Origin: Mesoplasma chauliocola
Lineage (GTDB): Bacteria; Bacillota_I; Bacilli_A; Mycoplasmatales; Mycoplasmataceae
Length of the DNA: 64,000 nt
Direction of reading: 5' to 3'
NCBI RefSeq assembly: GCF_002290085.1
Contig: NZ_CP023173.1
Span: 398,501-462,500 of the forward strand
Both the position numbers and the translations under genes were made by a program. Shown here one piece after another: positions 1 through 13,475 of this stretch. Under the pieces are notes generated by a model. It saw nothing but the letters and a program-made list of their open reading frames with translations, searched no databases and was not told the origin of the DNA. Each line of letters starts with the position of its first letter. The first letter of the stretch is position 1.

Positions 1-2576
1 AATTCTGTTACAAAAATAATATTAAAATTAAAATCATATCAACAACATTTGATGATCTATCTCAATATAATAACTTAAATGAATTAAAACTATTAGCTGA
101 TAAGTACTCTAATATCAAAATTAAAATAGAAGATAATTTAGAAAGAACTAGTGAAAGAATTCATATTAAAGCTTCAATCTTTAAACGAGATCATGAATTT
201 TCAAGTGCTATTATGGGTTCATCTAATTTAACTGTTAAAGGAATGATTTCAGGAAGGGAATGAAACATTAAATTAACAGAAAAAAATAATAAAGAATTAA
301 TAAATGAAATGATTGAAGAATTTGATAATTTATGAAATGAAGAATTTGTTGATTTTTCTGATGAATTTCAAAGAGATTTATTAATTCAGAAAATAAAAGA
401 AAATCAGCAAGCTATAGTTCAATCAAAAATAGAATTATTATCAAATAATTTAACTAAAAAATACTTATATAAATTTCAAAAAGAAATTATTGATAAACTA
501 AGTTATCGAAGACATATTAATAAAAATAAGAACTTAGTAATAATGGCCACAGGAACAGGAAAAACACTAGTTTCTGCATTCGATTACAAAAGACAAGCAG
601 AACAAGCTAAAAAGGACCTTAAAATCCTGTTTTTAGCTCATCAAAGAGAAATAGTTGATCAAGCAATCAAAACTTATCGTCATGTGCTTGAGAATAATGA
701 ATTTGGTGAAGTTATGTATGATCAAAGTATTAATAGTGATAAACCGACTCATTTATTTGCAACAATTCAAACTTTATCAACTAGATTAGAAAAATTTTCC
801 CCAGATGATTTTGATATTATTGTATATGATGAAGCTCATCATATAGCAGCAAATACTTTTGATAAAGTATTTAATTATTTTAAACCTCAACAAATTTTAG
901 GTTTAACAGCAACTCCAGAAAGAGAAGACAATAAAGATATTAAAGCATATTTTGATGATGAATATGCTACTGAATTAAGACTATGAGATGCTATTGATCA
1001 AAAACTATTATGTCCTTTTGATTATTATTGTATAGATGATACTAATACTAATTTACAAGGAGTTGATTTAAATTCAGATAAAGAAATATTTAAAGTTATT
1101 AACACTGAATCAAGAAATGAATTGTTATATAAGACAATTGAAAAATATATAGGCGTTTTTGCAAGACCAACAGCTTTAATATTTTGTGTAACAGTTGAGC
1201 ACGCAATTAACATTGCAAATTATTTAAAATCTATGAATTTAAAAGCAGATTGATTAACTTCGCAAAATAATAAAGACCGTAAAAGAATTCTTTATGAATT
1301 TGCGACTGGACGTATTAACTACTTATGTGTTGTGAATATTTTTAATGAGGGTATTGATATACCAGAAATTAATACAATCATTTTACTAAGACCAACTAAT
1401 TCAAAAACAGTATATCTACAACAATTAGGTAGAGGCTTAAGAAAAACTGAATTAAAAAATAAGTTAGAAGTTTATGATTTAATTTCAAATATTGATAATA
1501 AGTACGACATAACATTAGGAATTAGAAATTTATTTAATCCGATTATAAAAAGTGTTAAGGCAATTAGTGAAAAAGAAGGATTGCCATATAATTGCACAAT
1601 TAACTTAGAAAAGCGTACTGAAGAAATCATAATTAACAGTTTTAAAAAATGATACTTGAATAAAAATTCAATTAAAAGTCATATAATTGAGTATTATAAA
1701 AAGTATAAAGAGAATGCTTTAAGTAAAATTCTTATTAATTATGAATTGTCAATTTTAGACTTTTATAATAATTTAGATAATTTGTTTATCACAACAGCAA
1801 AACAAATAAAATCATTTAAAAATAGTGAAAATGACACACTTAGAAATAAAAATATTTTAAAGCAATTCTTATTTTTGGATAATTATAAAATTATTAATTA
1901 TTTTTATAAAAGACTTTCTTTACAATTAAGAAAAGAAGAGATTGATTTAGATATGGATAATTTGCTTATAACCTCATGTTTATATGAAGTTACAAATATG
2001 AATAGATTTTTAGAACTTTATCCTAATTATTTAAATATTGATGATCTTGTTGACCACTTTATAATGAATAATAAGCTTATTGTTGAAGAATTAATAATGA
2101 TTCTTAAACATAAACTTGAAAATGAAACTTTAATTTTCGAACAAGAAGTAGAAAAATTATTAACATTAGAATCTACTTATACTGTTAAACAAGTACTATC
2201 AATTGTAAACAGAACAAACTTTTTACATTATCGTGATAAATTAAAAATATTAACATTTCAAGCAGGATATTTAACATTTGATAACTCAAAGCAAATAATA
2301 CTAGCTGATGAAGATAGTAAAAATTATGGTAAAAAAACTAAGTATCAAAAGGAAGAAAAAATATTCTATTGGTCACTACCAGAAAAAATGAATATTGGAC
2401 ATAAGATTGTTAATGATTTTAAAAATGATAATATTAAGAAATACTTATTTATAAATGATAAGCAAAATTATGATAAAAAAAATTTATTCTTAAAACTTTA
2501 TAAGTTTGTGGGAATTGGTGATTTTAAAGAAATGATAAATGAGGATTATCTAACAGTGAAATTTGAAATAAAATAA
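1..2576 (+). CDS. PLD-nuclease / SF2 DEAH helicase fusion protein (5' end outside window)
   Basis: Open from the left edge to TAA at 2574-2576 once TGA is read as Trp (e.g. 258-260, 984-986), so at least 857 residues. Near the start is a phospholipase-D type motif (HIKASIFKR, then SSAIMGSSNLT, about nt 162-234). A superfamily 2 helicase core follows: Walker A ATGTGKT (about nt 546), DEAH as DEAHH (about 832), motif III LTATPERED (about 903) and motif VI QQLGRGLRK (about 1425). The C-terminal about 310 residues resemble the tail of DUF3427-type helicases. Proteins of this build are thought to translocate on DNA and cut it; some belong to restriction or defence loci. No methylase or other defence partner is visible here. 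The family match rests on motif order; substrate is unknown. Confidence 0.85.
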
Positions 2577-2604
2577 GTAAAATTAATTTAAAGGAAAAGC
2601 GGAT

Positions 2605-3621
2605 ATGAACGAAAAAGAATTTAAAAAGGCTAAAAAAGAATTAAAAAAATATAAGTACACTTTTTTAAAAGTAATAGGAACAATAATTTTATTTCCTATA
2701 GTTTTAATTGTGAGTTTTATATTGACTAAGTTTTTTAACCCATATTTATTTAAATACCCAAGAGTAGGATTAGACGAAGAGGGTTTACAAGTTAATAATC
2801 TTGAGCATTATTTAAGAGATATTAAACAAAAAAATTTAAAAAATATGAAATTAACAAAAAAACAAATTGAAATATTTGAAATTGGAAAAAAGGACAAAAA
2901 GATAAGTTGTTTAATTTTAAAAAATGATTCTAACAAATGAGTTGTATCTTTACATGGATTTAAGCGAAATAAATACATTGGTTTGAGAAATAGTATTCAT
3001 TTTTATAAAAAAGGATATAATATAATTTCTTTTGATGCATATGCACATGGTGAAACATATGGAAAGTACTCAGATTTAGGTTTAACTAATTCAAAAGTGT
3101 TAAATGAAGTAATTGATTGAGTTAAAAATAATAAGAGTGTTGAAGAAATAGGGGTTTTGGGTGTAAGTATGGGAGCTGCTACAGCTATTTACTGAGCGCA
3201 ACAATATTATCATGTAAATCAGATTGACTGATTAATCTCTGATTGTAGCTTGACAAATCCAGTAGAACAAATAAGATTTTTCTTAAAAAAATACTTTAAA
3301 TTACTGCCTTGATGAATAGCTTCTTTCAAAATAAATAGTTATTTTAAAAAACATTCTAAAACAGATTTAGATGAAATGAATTTACAAGTAAATTTGAATA
3401 CTTTTGATGAATTACCTGTTTTATTTATACATGGTAAGAAAGATTCATTTATTGATTATAATAACTCAATTGTTATGTACTACGAAAAGTCAAAAACAAG
3501 TAGCAATAATGAATTAAAAATATTTGATAATGCAGAACATAGTATGTCTATAGTTGATAATCAAAAAGAATATGCAAAACTAACATTAGATTTTGTTAAT
3601 AAATATATGAAAAAAAAGTAA
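2605..3621 (+). CDS. Membrane-anchored alpha/beta hydrolase
   Basis: 338 residues with TGA as Trp (first at 2938-2940). ATG follows AAAGGAAAAGCGGAT, a purine-rich ribosome binding site. A basic N-terminus precedes one membrane segment (residues about 21-43), so the catalytic domain may lie outside or against the membrane. The fold shows an HG turn (VSLHGFK), the nucleophile elbow GVSMGA (Ser), an acidic turn GKKDSFIDY (Asp) and a late His in AEHSMS, making a complete Ser-Asp-His triad. Such Mollicute hydrolases are annotated as serine aminopeptidase-like or esterase-like (Hydrolase_4); substrate cannot be told. It lies 28 bp after the helicase gene and may be co-transcribed. Confidence 0.85.
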
Positions 3622-3740
3622 GTTTTAGACTGCTACCAAAATAGTAAATATAAAATAAAAAACATTTTGTATACTTGTAAAAATATATTTATCATACAAA
3701 ATAAACATGGATTTTTTTCTAAACTTTAGTTTAATTGTTA

Positions 3741-3770
3741 ACGTCAGCTTGAGCTGGCGTTTTTCATTTT
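3741..3770 (+). terminator. Rho-independent terminator after hydrolase
   Basis: Nine-bp stem ACGTCAGCT / AGCTGGCGT (one G-T pair, 2-nt loop) followed by TTTT C ATTTT. Its GC content stands out from the surroundings. It ends the helicase-hydrolase transcript. Confidence 0.85.
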
Positions 3771-3784
3771 AATATACTTTAAAT

Positions 3785-4870
3785 TCTTTAATTATTGTAT
3801 CAATTTATATATCATGAGACATGCTTTTTAGTTTTATTTAATTTCATAGTAAAAGTTTTTATTTTATTTAAATATTCAGCTTTTAAACAACCAAAAAATA
3901 TTCTATTTTTCTATTGTCTAAAGAATTCCTGATTCTAATCATAGAAGTTTTGAGCAATTTTTATTTAAAATATTTTGAACTTCAAAAGTTCAATATTGAG
4001 ACCAATGATCTGAACGACAAAAATAATTTGTTTTATTTATTTGTTTTAAATTATCAACTACTAGATTAATATCATAAATTTCTGAAATAATTCAATCTTC
4101 TATTTTTTTAGTTTTATGACTTATAGTCACTTATAAATAAACATTGTTATTTTTACTTTTGGCGGGTATATAAGAAATATCTATAGATATAATGTTATTT
4201 TCTAAAGGTTTATAATTGCGTTTTACAAGATCTTTGAATTTTATATTTGTACTTTTTTCTCACTTTTTCTATCTAATTCGTGCATGTGTTTTTTAAATTT
4301 CATTTATTCATATAATGTCTCAAACTTCTTGGTTTAAATAAATATTAAAAATTAATTAATAAAATTTGATATATTCGCTCACATCCAAAAATTCTTTTGT
4401 TTTCGTTAAAAATACTTTCAAGTATTTTTTAGCAAAATCATATTTATAATTTTTGGTTTTCGGTTTTTTATAAAATGTTCTTCTATGTATTTTTAAAATT
4501 GAATCTTTTAACGAAATAGAAAGACTTTTTACTTGTTTCATTTTATTTTTATTTCCTTCTTGTTTTTTATATCTTTGTTCTTTTATTCATAATTCAGCAA
4601 TTTCTTTAAGTTATTTGTCATTGAATTTATCAATAATTGATGGATATCTGAATCATCTCTTAACGGTTTGCTACTTGTTCCACCTGAACCTTGTTTTCTT
4701 TTTAATGTTTTCATACCATAATTGTCTACTAAAATTAATTTATCTCTTATTCTTGTTCTTAAATTTGTTTTACTTCCGTAAGAATTAAGCTTTAAATTGG
4801 TAAATTTACAATATTTTTCAATTGCTTTCTCACTTCCATATAAATTAAAAAAATGTATAAACCTTTTTAA
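3785..4870 (-). pseudogene. IS3-family transposase remnant (orfA plus orfB)
   Basis: Reading the minus strand with code 4 gives broken but recognisable IS3-type transposase. The 4870-4345 part looks like an orfA/orfB-N region ending in a frame-intact 61-residue piece (MKQVKSLSISLKDSIL...). The 4260-3850 part carries the DDE core: NNIISIDISYIP (first Asp) and RSDHWSQYW (second Asp, usually HSDRGxQY). In-frame stops (e.g. after NNNVYL) and frame changes interrupt it, so it cannot make an active enzyme. No terminal inverted repeats were recognised. It marks an old insertion in a decayed stretch. Confidence 0.7.
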
Positions 4871-5240
4871 TCAAAGTTATTGGAATAAGGATTTTAGATG
4901 AGATAGTTAAATTAACAATTTAAGAAATTAACTACTAATTATTTGGCATGGCTGAAAAAAAAATAAAATAGCTATTATTTGAAGTTTTTCAAAAAATGTT
5001 GATTAAATGTGTATCAATATAAACTTAAAGGAAGGATTAAAAAAAAAATAAAGAAAATTTAAAGAAAATATTAAAAAAAAAATTAAAAATGGATATTGAA
5101 AATTTATATTTATTTTTTTAACTTTATTTGTTCAGAAATTTATTCTTTTTTTTAAAAAATTAAGAGTTAAAAGTCATTTAAAAGTGCATTTATTTTTTTT
5201 AATGCTGATTGCATATTATTTTATGTAAGCTATTTTTTAA
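4871..5240. other. Non-coding, very AT-rich decayed stretch
   Basis: No frame longer than a few dozen codons, many A and T runs. It separates the IS3 remnant from an ABC-ATPase remnant and is probably worn-out coding sequence; short minus- and plus-strand pieces could not be assigned. Confidence 0.5.
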
Positions 5241-5766
5241 AAATATCAACTAAAAAATGATTAAGAAGAAAAAATGGAAAAAATATATCAAAATTCAAGT
5301 AAGCCATTATTAATTTAGTCAAAATAATAATGCTGTGGTTGTAGATAAATTTCATAAAAATTCAAAGACATAAATAATTGCGCCATTTTCTTTTAATATT
5401 GAAAAAAGGAAAAGTAACAGCAATATTAGGAAGTAGTAGATCAGGTAAAAGTGTGTTATTAAACTTACTGCTTCGAGATACTTTAAACTATGATGGAAAT
5501 ATTTACATAAATGGTAAGGAAAGAAAAAAAGTAGTTCAATTGAGATTATCTAAAACTTCAGGAGACTGAAATAACTGTGAAAAAGGTAGAAATATGATGC
5601 ATACCTTATCATATTTTAACTTATATAGTGGGTTGTGAATGGTTTATACCAAAAATCTAGGATTTTATATAGAAGATCAAAAGAATTTGTTTTTAAGATA
5701 TCCAGAATATGATATAAAACTAACTTCTACTAATATGATTGAAAAATACAACTTCAAGGTATCTTA
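5240..5766 (+). pseudogene. ABC transporter ATP-binding domain remnant
   Basis: A Walker A-like GSSRSGKS in the context KGKVTAILGSSRSGKSVLL and a following YDGNIYINGKE are typical of the first third of an ABC ATPase (lipoprotein- or peptide-exporter type). The preceding pieces VVDKFHKNSKT and IIAPFSFNIEK lie in other frames, so frameshifts and stops (TAA near 5371) break the gene. After the P-loop about 80 further residues are open to TAA at 5764-5766, but no signature motif, Walker B or H-loop follows. The 63-codon open stretch at 5378 starts only at a TTG. Non-functional. Confidence 0.6.
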
Positions 5767-5895
5767 AACCTTGATATTATTTAGCAATATTATTTTCAGT
5801 TAACTCATTGAGTTTTTCAATAGCATTATTTAAATTTAAAAAAATCGATTTTTAAAAATAAAAATATAACAAAAACTAAAAAGAAAAGGAAGTAA

Positions 5896-7890
<1,995 letters not shown>

Positions 7891-7974
7891 AAATAATAAA
7901 ATTTTCACAAAAAGTTTAAAAGAAGCTAAGTAATGAAAAAATATTCTAGTTTTAGATTTTATAATATTTGTAAC

Positions 7975-8001
7975 AGCATAGTATGAACTATGCTTTTTTT
8001 T
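7975..8001 (+). terminator. Terminator after lipoprotein
   Basis: Eight-bp stem AGCATAGT / ACTATGCT with ATGA loop, then seven or more T, about 85 bp after the lipoprotein stop. Confidence 0.85.
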
Positions 8002-8078
8002 ATTCTCTTTTTAGAAGACTAGAAAGAAAATAAATGAAAATAAAAATGACTACTAGAGAAAAAAAACATTTTTAAAAA

Positions 8079-8400
8079 ATGAAAAGAGATTGTATAAATA
8101 TAAACGGGGTAATTTTACACTCTGATAGAGGAGTTCAATATCAAAATATAGCAAATAAAAACAACATTGTTATTTCTATGGGTAGAACAGGTGTTTGTTA
8201 TGTTAATGTTGTTATAGAGTCATTACACTCTTTATTAAAGAAAGGGACTATTTATAATAATAAAACGATTATAAATAGTATTAGCCGAATACCAAATACA
8301 AGTTAAGAAATAGGTTAATTGTTATAATCATAATAGCGATTTTGATGAATTTGAAAACATAATCATAATTAATATGTGAAAAGCTGCTTCAAAAGTAATA
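8079..8400 (+). pseudogene. IS3-family transposase orfB, C-terminal remnant
   Basis: An open piece (8079-8306) holds ILHSDRGVQYQN with the second catalytic Asp and VNVVIESLHSLLKK with the catalytic Glu, in the usual IS3/IS150 spacing. The upstream half with the first Asp is absent, and after TAA 8304-8306 the remaining C-terminal part is out of frame. It is the opposite strand to the 3785-4870 remnant and less divergent from the family consensus there, so it is probably a second insertion. Confidence 0.8.
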
Positions 8401-8465
8401 TAAAATCTTTTTAAACCAAATAAATCTGTTTTTATAAAAGAACTTAATAAACTCATACAGAAAAT

Positions 8466-8846
8466 AAAACATTGCTTCCCGGAGTTTTTAGAAATAAAAA
8501 TATTTATGTTAAAGGTGTTGAAAAGGAATCTAAATTCTTAAGTGAATAGAGAATTGATTAAAAGTTAAATAAACTTTTAAACCAAGCTAGTACTTCTGAA
8601 GAAATAGCAGCGCACATACTATTATTTATAATTACTCAACAAGTTTTCTTTGACGGAAATAAAAGAACTGTATTTTTAATCGCTAATAAAATATTATTGG
8701 AGAACTTTTATAAATTTATTTTGTTAGACGAAACTAACATTGATAAGTTTAATTTAATGCTAAATGACTTATATATTAATTTTAAATATGAAAAATATAA
8801 TAACATATTTAACTTTATCAAAGATCAAATAAAGAACTTAAAATAA
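8466..8846 (+). pseudogene. Fic-domain (Fic/Doc) protein remnant
   Basis: One frame gives LLPGVFRNKNIYVKG, then two stops (TAG 8547-8549, TAA 8559-8561), then an open stretch with QQVFFDGNKRTVFLIANKILL. This is the Fic core HxFxxGNxR, but the motif His is Gln (QVFFDGNKRT), so AMP-transfer activity would be lost even without the stops. The PGVFR...Y start matches the N-terminal part of Fic proteins used as toxins or effectors. No ATG or binding site was found. A dead gene. Confidence 0.65.
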
Positions 8847-8875
8847 CTTAAACATTTTAACTTAAGTTATTTTTA
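8842..8875 (+). terminator. Terminator-like hairpin after Fic remnant
   Basis: Ten-bp A/T stem AATAACTTAA / TTAAGTTATT followed by TTTT; overlaps the Fic remnant's TAA, suggesting the original terminator survived gene decay. Confidence 0.6.
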
Positions 8876-8916
8876 TGTAAAAGATTACTATTAGTATTTT
8901 TAAATTCAATAAAGTC

Positions 8917-8945
8917 AAAAAAAGACGCAATTTTGCATCTTTTAT
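8917..8945. terminator. Bidirectional hairpin between Fic remnant and padR
   Basis: AAAGACGC / GCATCTTT stem (one wobble on one strand) with A-run before and T-run after, so it can work on both strands; it lies about 50 bp past the minus-strand padR stop. Confidence 0.65.
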
Positions 8946-8993
8946 AATATATTATTTAATACTTATTTTATTTTGGTATTCCTATATTTTACC

Positions 8994-9311
8994 TTACATT
9001 TTTTTATCATCTATTAGTAAAGTTACCTTTTTTGATATTTCCATTCAAGATTTCTTTAATACTTCTAAATGCTCTAGGCCTAGCTTTGTTATTTTATAAC
9101 ATTTTCTCATTGGCCCTGTTGTTGATTCTTCAAAGTAGTGTTTACAAAAACCTTTATCAACTAGCTTCTTGAAAATTGCATAGGTAGTTGACTCATTAGT
9201 TTCAACAACTTCATTAAGTTTTCTATTTAATTCGTATGCGTAAAAGTTTCTTTGTGAAAGAAAATTTAATACAAGCATTTCTAATATTCCTTTTTTTAAT
9301 TCTTTATCCAT
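8994..9311 (-). CDS. PadR-family transcriptional regulator
   Basis: 105 residues with one TGA as Trp (9045-9047) and TAA at 8994-8996. The pattern KGILEMLVLNFLSQ, FYAYELNRKL, STTYAIFKKLVDKGF and RKCYKITKLGLEHLE is the winged helix-turn-helix of PadR, with the wing in RKCYKIT. Such dimeric repressors control neighbouring membrane or efflux genes. Its ATG comes 4 bp after the HAAS-type gene's stop with no clear binding site of its own, so it is probably translated by coupling. Regulation of the pair by itself is likely but unproven. Confidence 0.85.
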
Positions 9312-9315
9312 AATA

Positions 9316-10452
9316 CTAAAATCTTACAAAAACTTTTTTTGCTTGTACACCGTTAATTGTGAAATTATAAGTTATTTTATATTTAATTGGTGTTATTGAA
9401 AGAAATTTAGCATTTCAAGGTGCTGAAATATTGAAATTCAAGTATAGTGAGCCACCATTTGCATTTGTATTTTTATTTCAATAATTTTTTTCAGTATTTT
9501 GAGTAATTACAAATTGGTCTCCTAAAGTTTGTTTAAAGTTAAAGTTTTTTTCAATTGTTAATGTGTTGTTTAAAAGTTCTTGATTATAATTTATTTCAAA
9601 TATAGATCAAGGTGATGAAGATCAATTAAAATCAATGTATATATTTGAGTTATCATTAAATTCATTTTCTTTACCATCAAAAACATCTGATATTGCTTGT
9701 TCCAAATTAAAAATTTCATTTTCACTTTTATTTAAGTAATTTCCTGAAATAATTGATCCATAGATTGAATCATTACCAACAGTTGAAGTTATCGCTCCAA
9801 CTCCTCCCATACTTCCAGCAATAATAAGTATGCATAGCATAATTTTATTTGAATTTTTCTTTTTGTCTTTACTAATTAATGACTCTTTAGTAAATCATTT
9901 ATAAAAAATTGCTTTTACAGTATAGTAAGAGGAGCTACTTAGAAAAAAGAGGAATATTGAAACAATTACACCAATACCCATAACCCCAATCGCCAATGGT
10001 AAAACCACTAAGAATTCAAAATTAATAAATGCTAAAACTAAAGCAACAGGAATTGCCACAATGATAGCTACAAATGTTAAAAATAAAGTAATAGATATTA
10101 AAATTGCAGTTATTGAATAAAGCAAACCAAATGTTTTAATAAAAAAACCTTTTATTTCTTTAAAAAATGATGTTGTTGATTCTGTTTTACTATTAACTAT
10201 CTTTATTTTTGTTACTTCACCTTTATGATTTTTAATAATCCCAAATTCTTCATAAAACTCTTTTGCTATTTCGTTTATAGATCTTAATCCTAATAAAATT
10301 TCATTTGCTGATTTACCTTGAGAAAATTCTTCATTTCATAAATCTTTGTAATTTTCAATTATATCTTTACGATCTAAAGATTTTAAACCTGAAAGTTTTT
10401 TAGACAAAATGTTTAACCATTTATCCATATTTTTTTTATCTTTTTTGTTCAT
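9316..10452 (-). CDS. HAAS/DUF1700-type membrane protein
   Basis: 378 residues; TGAs read as Trp; stop TAG at 9316-9318. ATG at 10452 follows AAGGAAAAGGAAAA. The first about 60 residues (WLNILSKKLSGL, ENYKDLWNEEF, SANEILLGLRSINEIAKEFYEE) match the HAAS signalling domain found with PadR regulators in Firmicutes. Hydrophobic segments follow at about residues 105-165, with another near 205-225. The C-terminal about 140 residues are beta-rich and probably outside. In other Firmicutes HAAS proteins pair with PadR genes and cell-envelope stress sensing; here the same pairing holds but the regulator is last. Confidence 0.75.
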
Positions 10453-10581
10453 ATATATTTTTTTCCTTTTCCTTAAGCATAATCTTATATCAACTATTCT
10501 ATATTATCAAGTACTACAAGAAAAAAATAAAGATTTTTAAAACCTTCTGATTTTTTCTATTAATTAGATTAATAAAAAATA

Positions 10582-11136
10582 TTAATTTTCAAATTTAATT
10601 TTAACTTTATCCAAAAGATCAACTTCATTACCAATTAAATTAATTTCATTTTTAAAATTTGCTTGATAATTTTTAGTTAAATTTTTGTATAAAAAGTTAA
10701 TATTAGTTTGATTTTCAATTATATTATCTAAAATTATTGGCTTAAAGTGGGAAATTTGGTTTCTTAATTCTCGTATTCTATCAAAGTCATTTTTAGCTAT
10801 AATTGGCTTGCTAGGGTAAATCTGTTCAATTATGTCCTTGTGTTTATAATATATTTGTTGAGTTTCACTCATACTAGTATTTTCATTTAAAAAATAATTT
10901 ATATCCTTAATATTGCAATTCATTAATACAGCTCTTATATATTCTTCAAAAAAGCAAATATAACGATAAAGAATATATTTAAGTCTTAGATCATATTGAA
11001 TGACAACAGCTATTTTAGAATATTGATCAGTGTTTAAGTATTTAGCTATATATTGATGATATTCAATACCTTTAAGTTCTTTATATTTATTATATGAATC
11101 AATTTCTGCTTGGTTTTTAAATTTAATTTCAATCAT
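10582..11136 (-). CDS. HEPN/Abi-like protein
   Basis: 184 residues. A TTG start at 11148 is possible in frame, but TTGGAGAACACT places GGAGA just before the ATG at 11136, which I chose. The protein is largely helical and contains RELRNQISHF: R125-N126-x3-H130, the RNxxxH motif of HEPN nucleases as in Abi_2 (AbiD/AbiF) abortive-infection proteins. The preceding LRLKYILYRYICFFEEYIRAVL also fits the Abi_2 start. Abi_2 proteins are thought to cut RNA upon phage infection. It is alone, with no antitoxin gene beside it. The family call is by motif only. Confidence 0.6.
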   Translation of the reverse strand: MIEIKFKNQAEIDSYNKYKELKGIEYHQYIAKYLNTDQYSKIAVVIQYDLRLKYILYRYICFFEEYIRAVLMNCNIKDINYFLNENTSMSETQQIYYKHKDIIEQIYPSKPIIAKNDFDRIRELRNQISHFKPIILDNIIENQTNINFLYKNLTKNYQANFKNEINLIGNEVDLLDKVKIKFEN

Positions 11137-11243
11137 AGTGTTCTCCAATATCTTTATAATACAACAATTAAAACTAACTTAAAAATAATTAATGGTAATA
11201 AAAACAATTTGTTATAAAATATATAAATATAAAGGGTGAGAAG

Positions 11244-13475
11244 ATGAATGAATTATTAACTTTTAGAGGATATGTAGTTAAATATGGTTTTTCAAATGAT
11301 GCTGGTTGAGGAACTGGTACATTTGCTAGTGAAGATAATTTAAAACAACATATGAGTATTAAAGGATCAATAACTAGTATGGATAAAAAAACTCTATATG
11401 AAATAACTGGTTATTTTGAAGAACATCCTCGTTATGGCAAAAGTTTTAATGTTCAAACTTATCGAAAAGCGCCTATTCATTCAACTAAAGAACAAGTTAA
11501 ATTTTTAGCTGGTCCTGCATTTCCAGGTGTAGGAGAAAAAACAGCTCAAATCATAATAAATCACTTAGGTGACAAAGCCATTACGCAATTAGTTAATAAT
11601 ATTGAATTATTAAATGAAATAGCAGGTCTTAATGCTATTTATATTCCAATTATTAAAAAAGGAATAGAAGATAATATCAGACAAGAAGGACAAGAAAGAT
11701 TAAGATATATCTTTTTTGAAAATAATCTTAAAACATCTATATTAGATTGAATGGATAATCATTTTGATCAAGACAATGATATTATTGAAAGCATTTTTTC
11801 AAATTCATTTTTATCATTTGCAAAAGATAAAGAAATTGCTTCATTTGAAGAACTTGATAAAGTTGCTGTTTATTTTGGATTAGAATTACATTCACCAGAG
11901 AGAATAGCCTACTGAGCTTGAAAGTTAGCTGATGACTATTTATTTGCAACAGGGGACACTTATACAAACAAAGATTATTTATCAAGAAGTCTAATGCGTA
12001 AATTAAAAATTAAAGACATTGATTTATTATTAGAAGGTATTTTATATGCCAAAGAAAAAGGTATTTTAAAATTAACTAAAAATCGCATTTATACAGAAGA
12101 ATCATGAAGAGAAGAGCAAATTATCGCAGATAATATAATTAAGCTTAATGAAACCACTAAAAATGCAAATAACGAGAGCATTTCATATGAAATAGAACAA
12201 ATAGAACAAGAAATAGCTTTTGAAAATAAAATTAAGAATTTTAAATTTGATGAAAAACAAAAAAAGGCATTAGAACTATTTGCCAACAATAAATTGTCAA
12301 TCATTACTGGTGGACCTGGAACTGGTAAAACAACTTTAATTAAAGGAATAGTTAAATTATTTAATCGTATGAGTGGTACTGAAGATTATGCAATAGCAAC
12401 ACCAACAGGAAGAGCAGCAGCAAGAATTAGAGAAACTTATCAAAAGTCTTATGCAACAACAATTCATAAATTATTGGAAGCAAAAGAACTTAGCAAATTT
12501 CAAATAACACAACATAATCCATTGAGACAAAAGCTAGTAATATTAGATGAATGTTCAATGATTGATAATAAATTATTTGCAAGTTTTATTCAATCATGTG
12601 ACAGAGTAAGAAAAGTCGTATTAGTTGGAGATGCAAATCAATTACCAAGTGTTGGATATGGAAATACTTTTGCTGATTTATTAGAATTAAACTTTTTAAA
12701 GGTAATAAAACTTGATACAGTCCACCGTCAAAAAAATGGCAATGGGATTGTTGACTTAGCTTATAAGGTATTAAATGAAACAGTTGAAATAAACGATTTA
12801 GAAGATTTAAATAATGTTGATATACATTTTGACTATAACAAGCAAAACATTTTACAAAAAGTTACTGAAATAGTAGGAGAGCATTGAAAAGATTTAAAAA
12901 ATAAAGCAAATCATTTACAAGTTATTTGTCCAATGTACGGAGGAAGTCTTGGAATTGATGAAATTAACGCTCAAATTCAAAATGAATTCAACGAAAATGT
13001 AAAAGATAAAAAGAAAGTTTATGATCGCGGTGATTACAGATTTGTAGTTGATGATAAAATCATGTTTTTGAAAAATGATACTGAATTAGACTTAGCTAAT
13101 GGTGATGTTGGAAAGATTATTAAAATTAATTACAATGCAATTGGAAAACTAAAAGATGTATTAACAGATTTTAATGATAAAGAAATATTATTACAACCTA
13201 AAAATTTTAGTGATGTAAAATTATCTTATGCAACTAGTGTGCATAAAACTCAGGGGAGTGAATATAATAACGTTTTATTAGTTATCGATCAGCAAAGATA
13301 TAGTACAGGTTTTATAAATAAAACATTAATCTATACAGCAATAACAAGAGCTAAAGACAAAATAACTATTTTGGGAGATAGCGATTTATTTTTTGATGCA
13401 ATCAGAATAACTCCACCAAGAAGAAAAACAACACTAATTGAAACAATAATAGAAAAGAGTGAAATAAATGGGTAA
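11244..13475 (+). CDS. recD2: RecD2-type ATP-dependent DNA helicase
   Basis: 743 residues, TGAs as Trp; ATG after GGGTGAGAAG. The N-terminal part has the OB-like and helix-hairpin-helix region (FPGVGEKTAQIIINHLGDKAI) seen in RecD2. The superfamily 1 core has GGPGTGKTT (residues 356-364, Walker A), ILDECSMID (motif II), GDANQLPSVGYG (motif III), ANGDVGKI, YATSVHKTQGSE (motif V) and YTAITRAKDKI (motif VI). RecD2 unwinds DNA 5' to 3' and works without RecBC in replication-fork and mismatch repair. It overlaps the next gene by 8 bp. Confidence 0.95.

Noticed and set aside
5378..5569. Functional ABC ATPase
   Set aside because: Only a P-loop region remains; signature, Walker B and H-loop are absent and the upstream part is frameshifted.
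11136..11148. TTG start for the HEPN-like protein
   Set aside because: The TTG lies in TTGGAGA, which is the binding site for the ATG at 11136.
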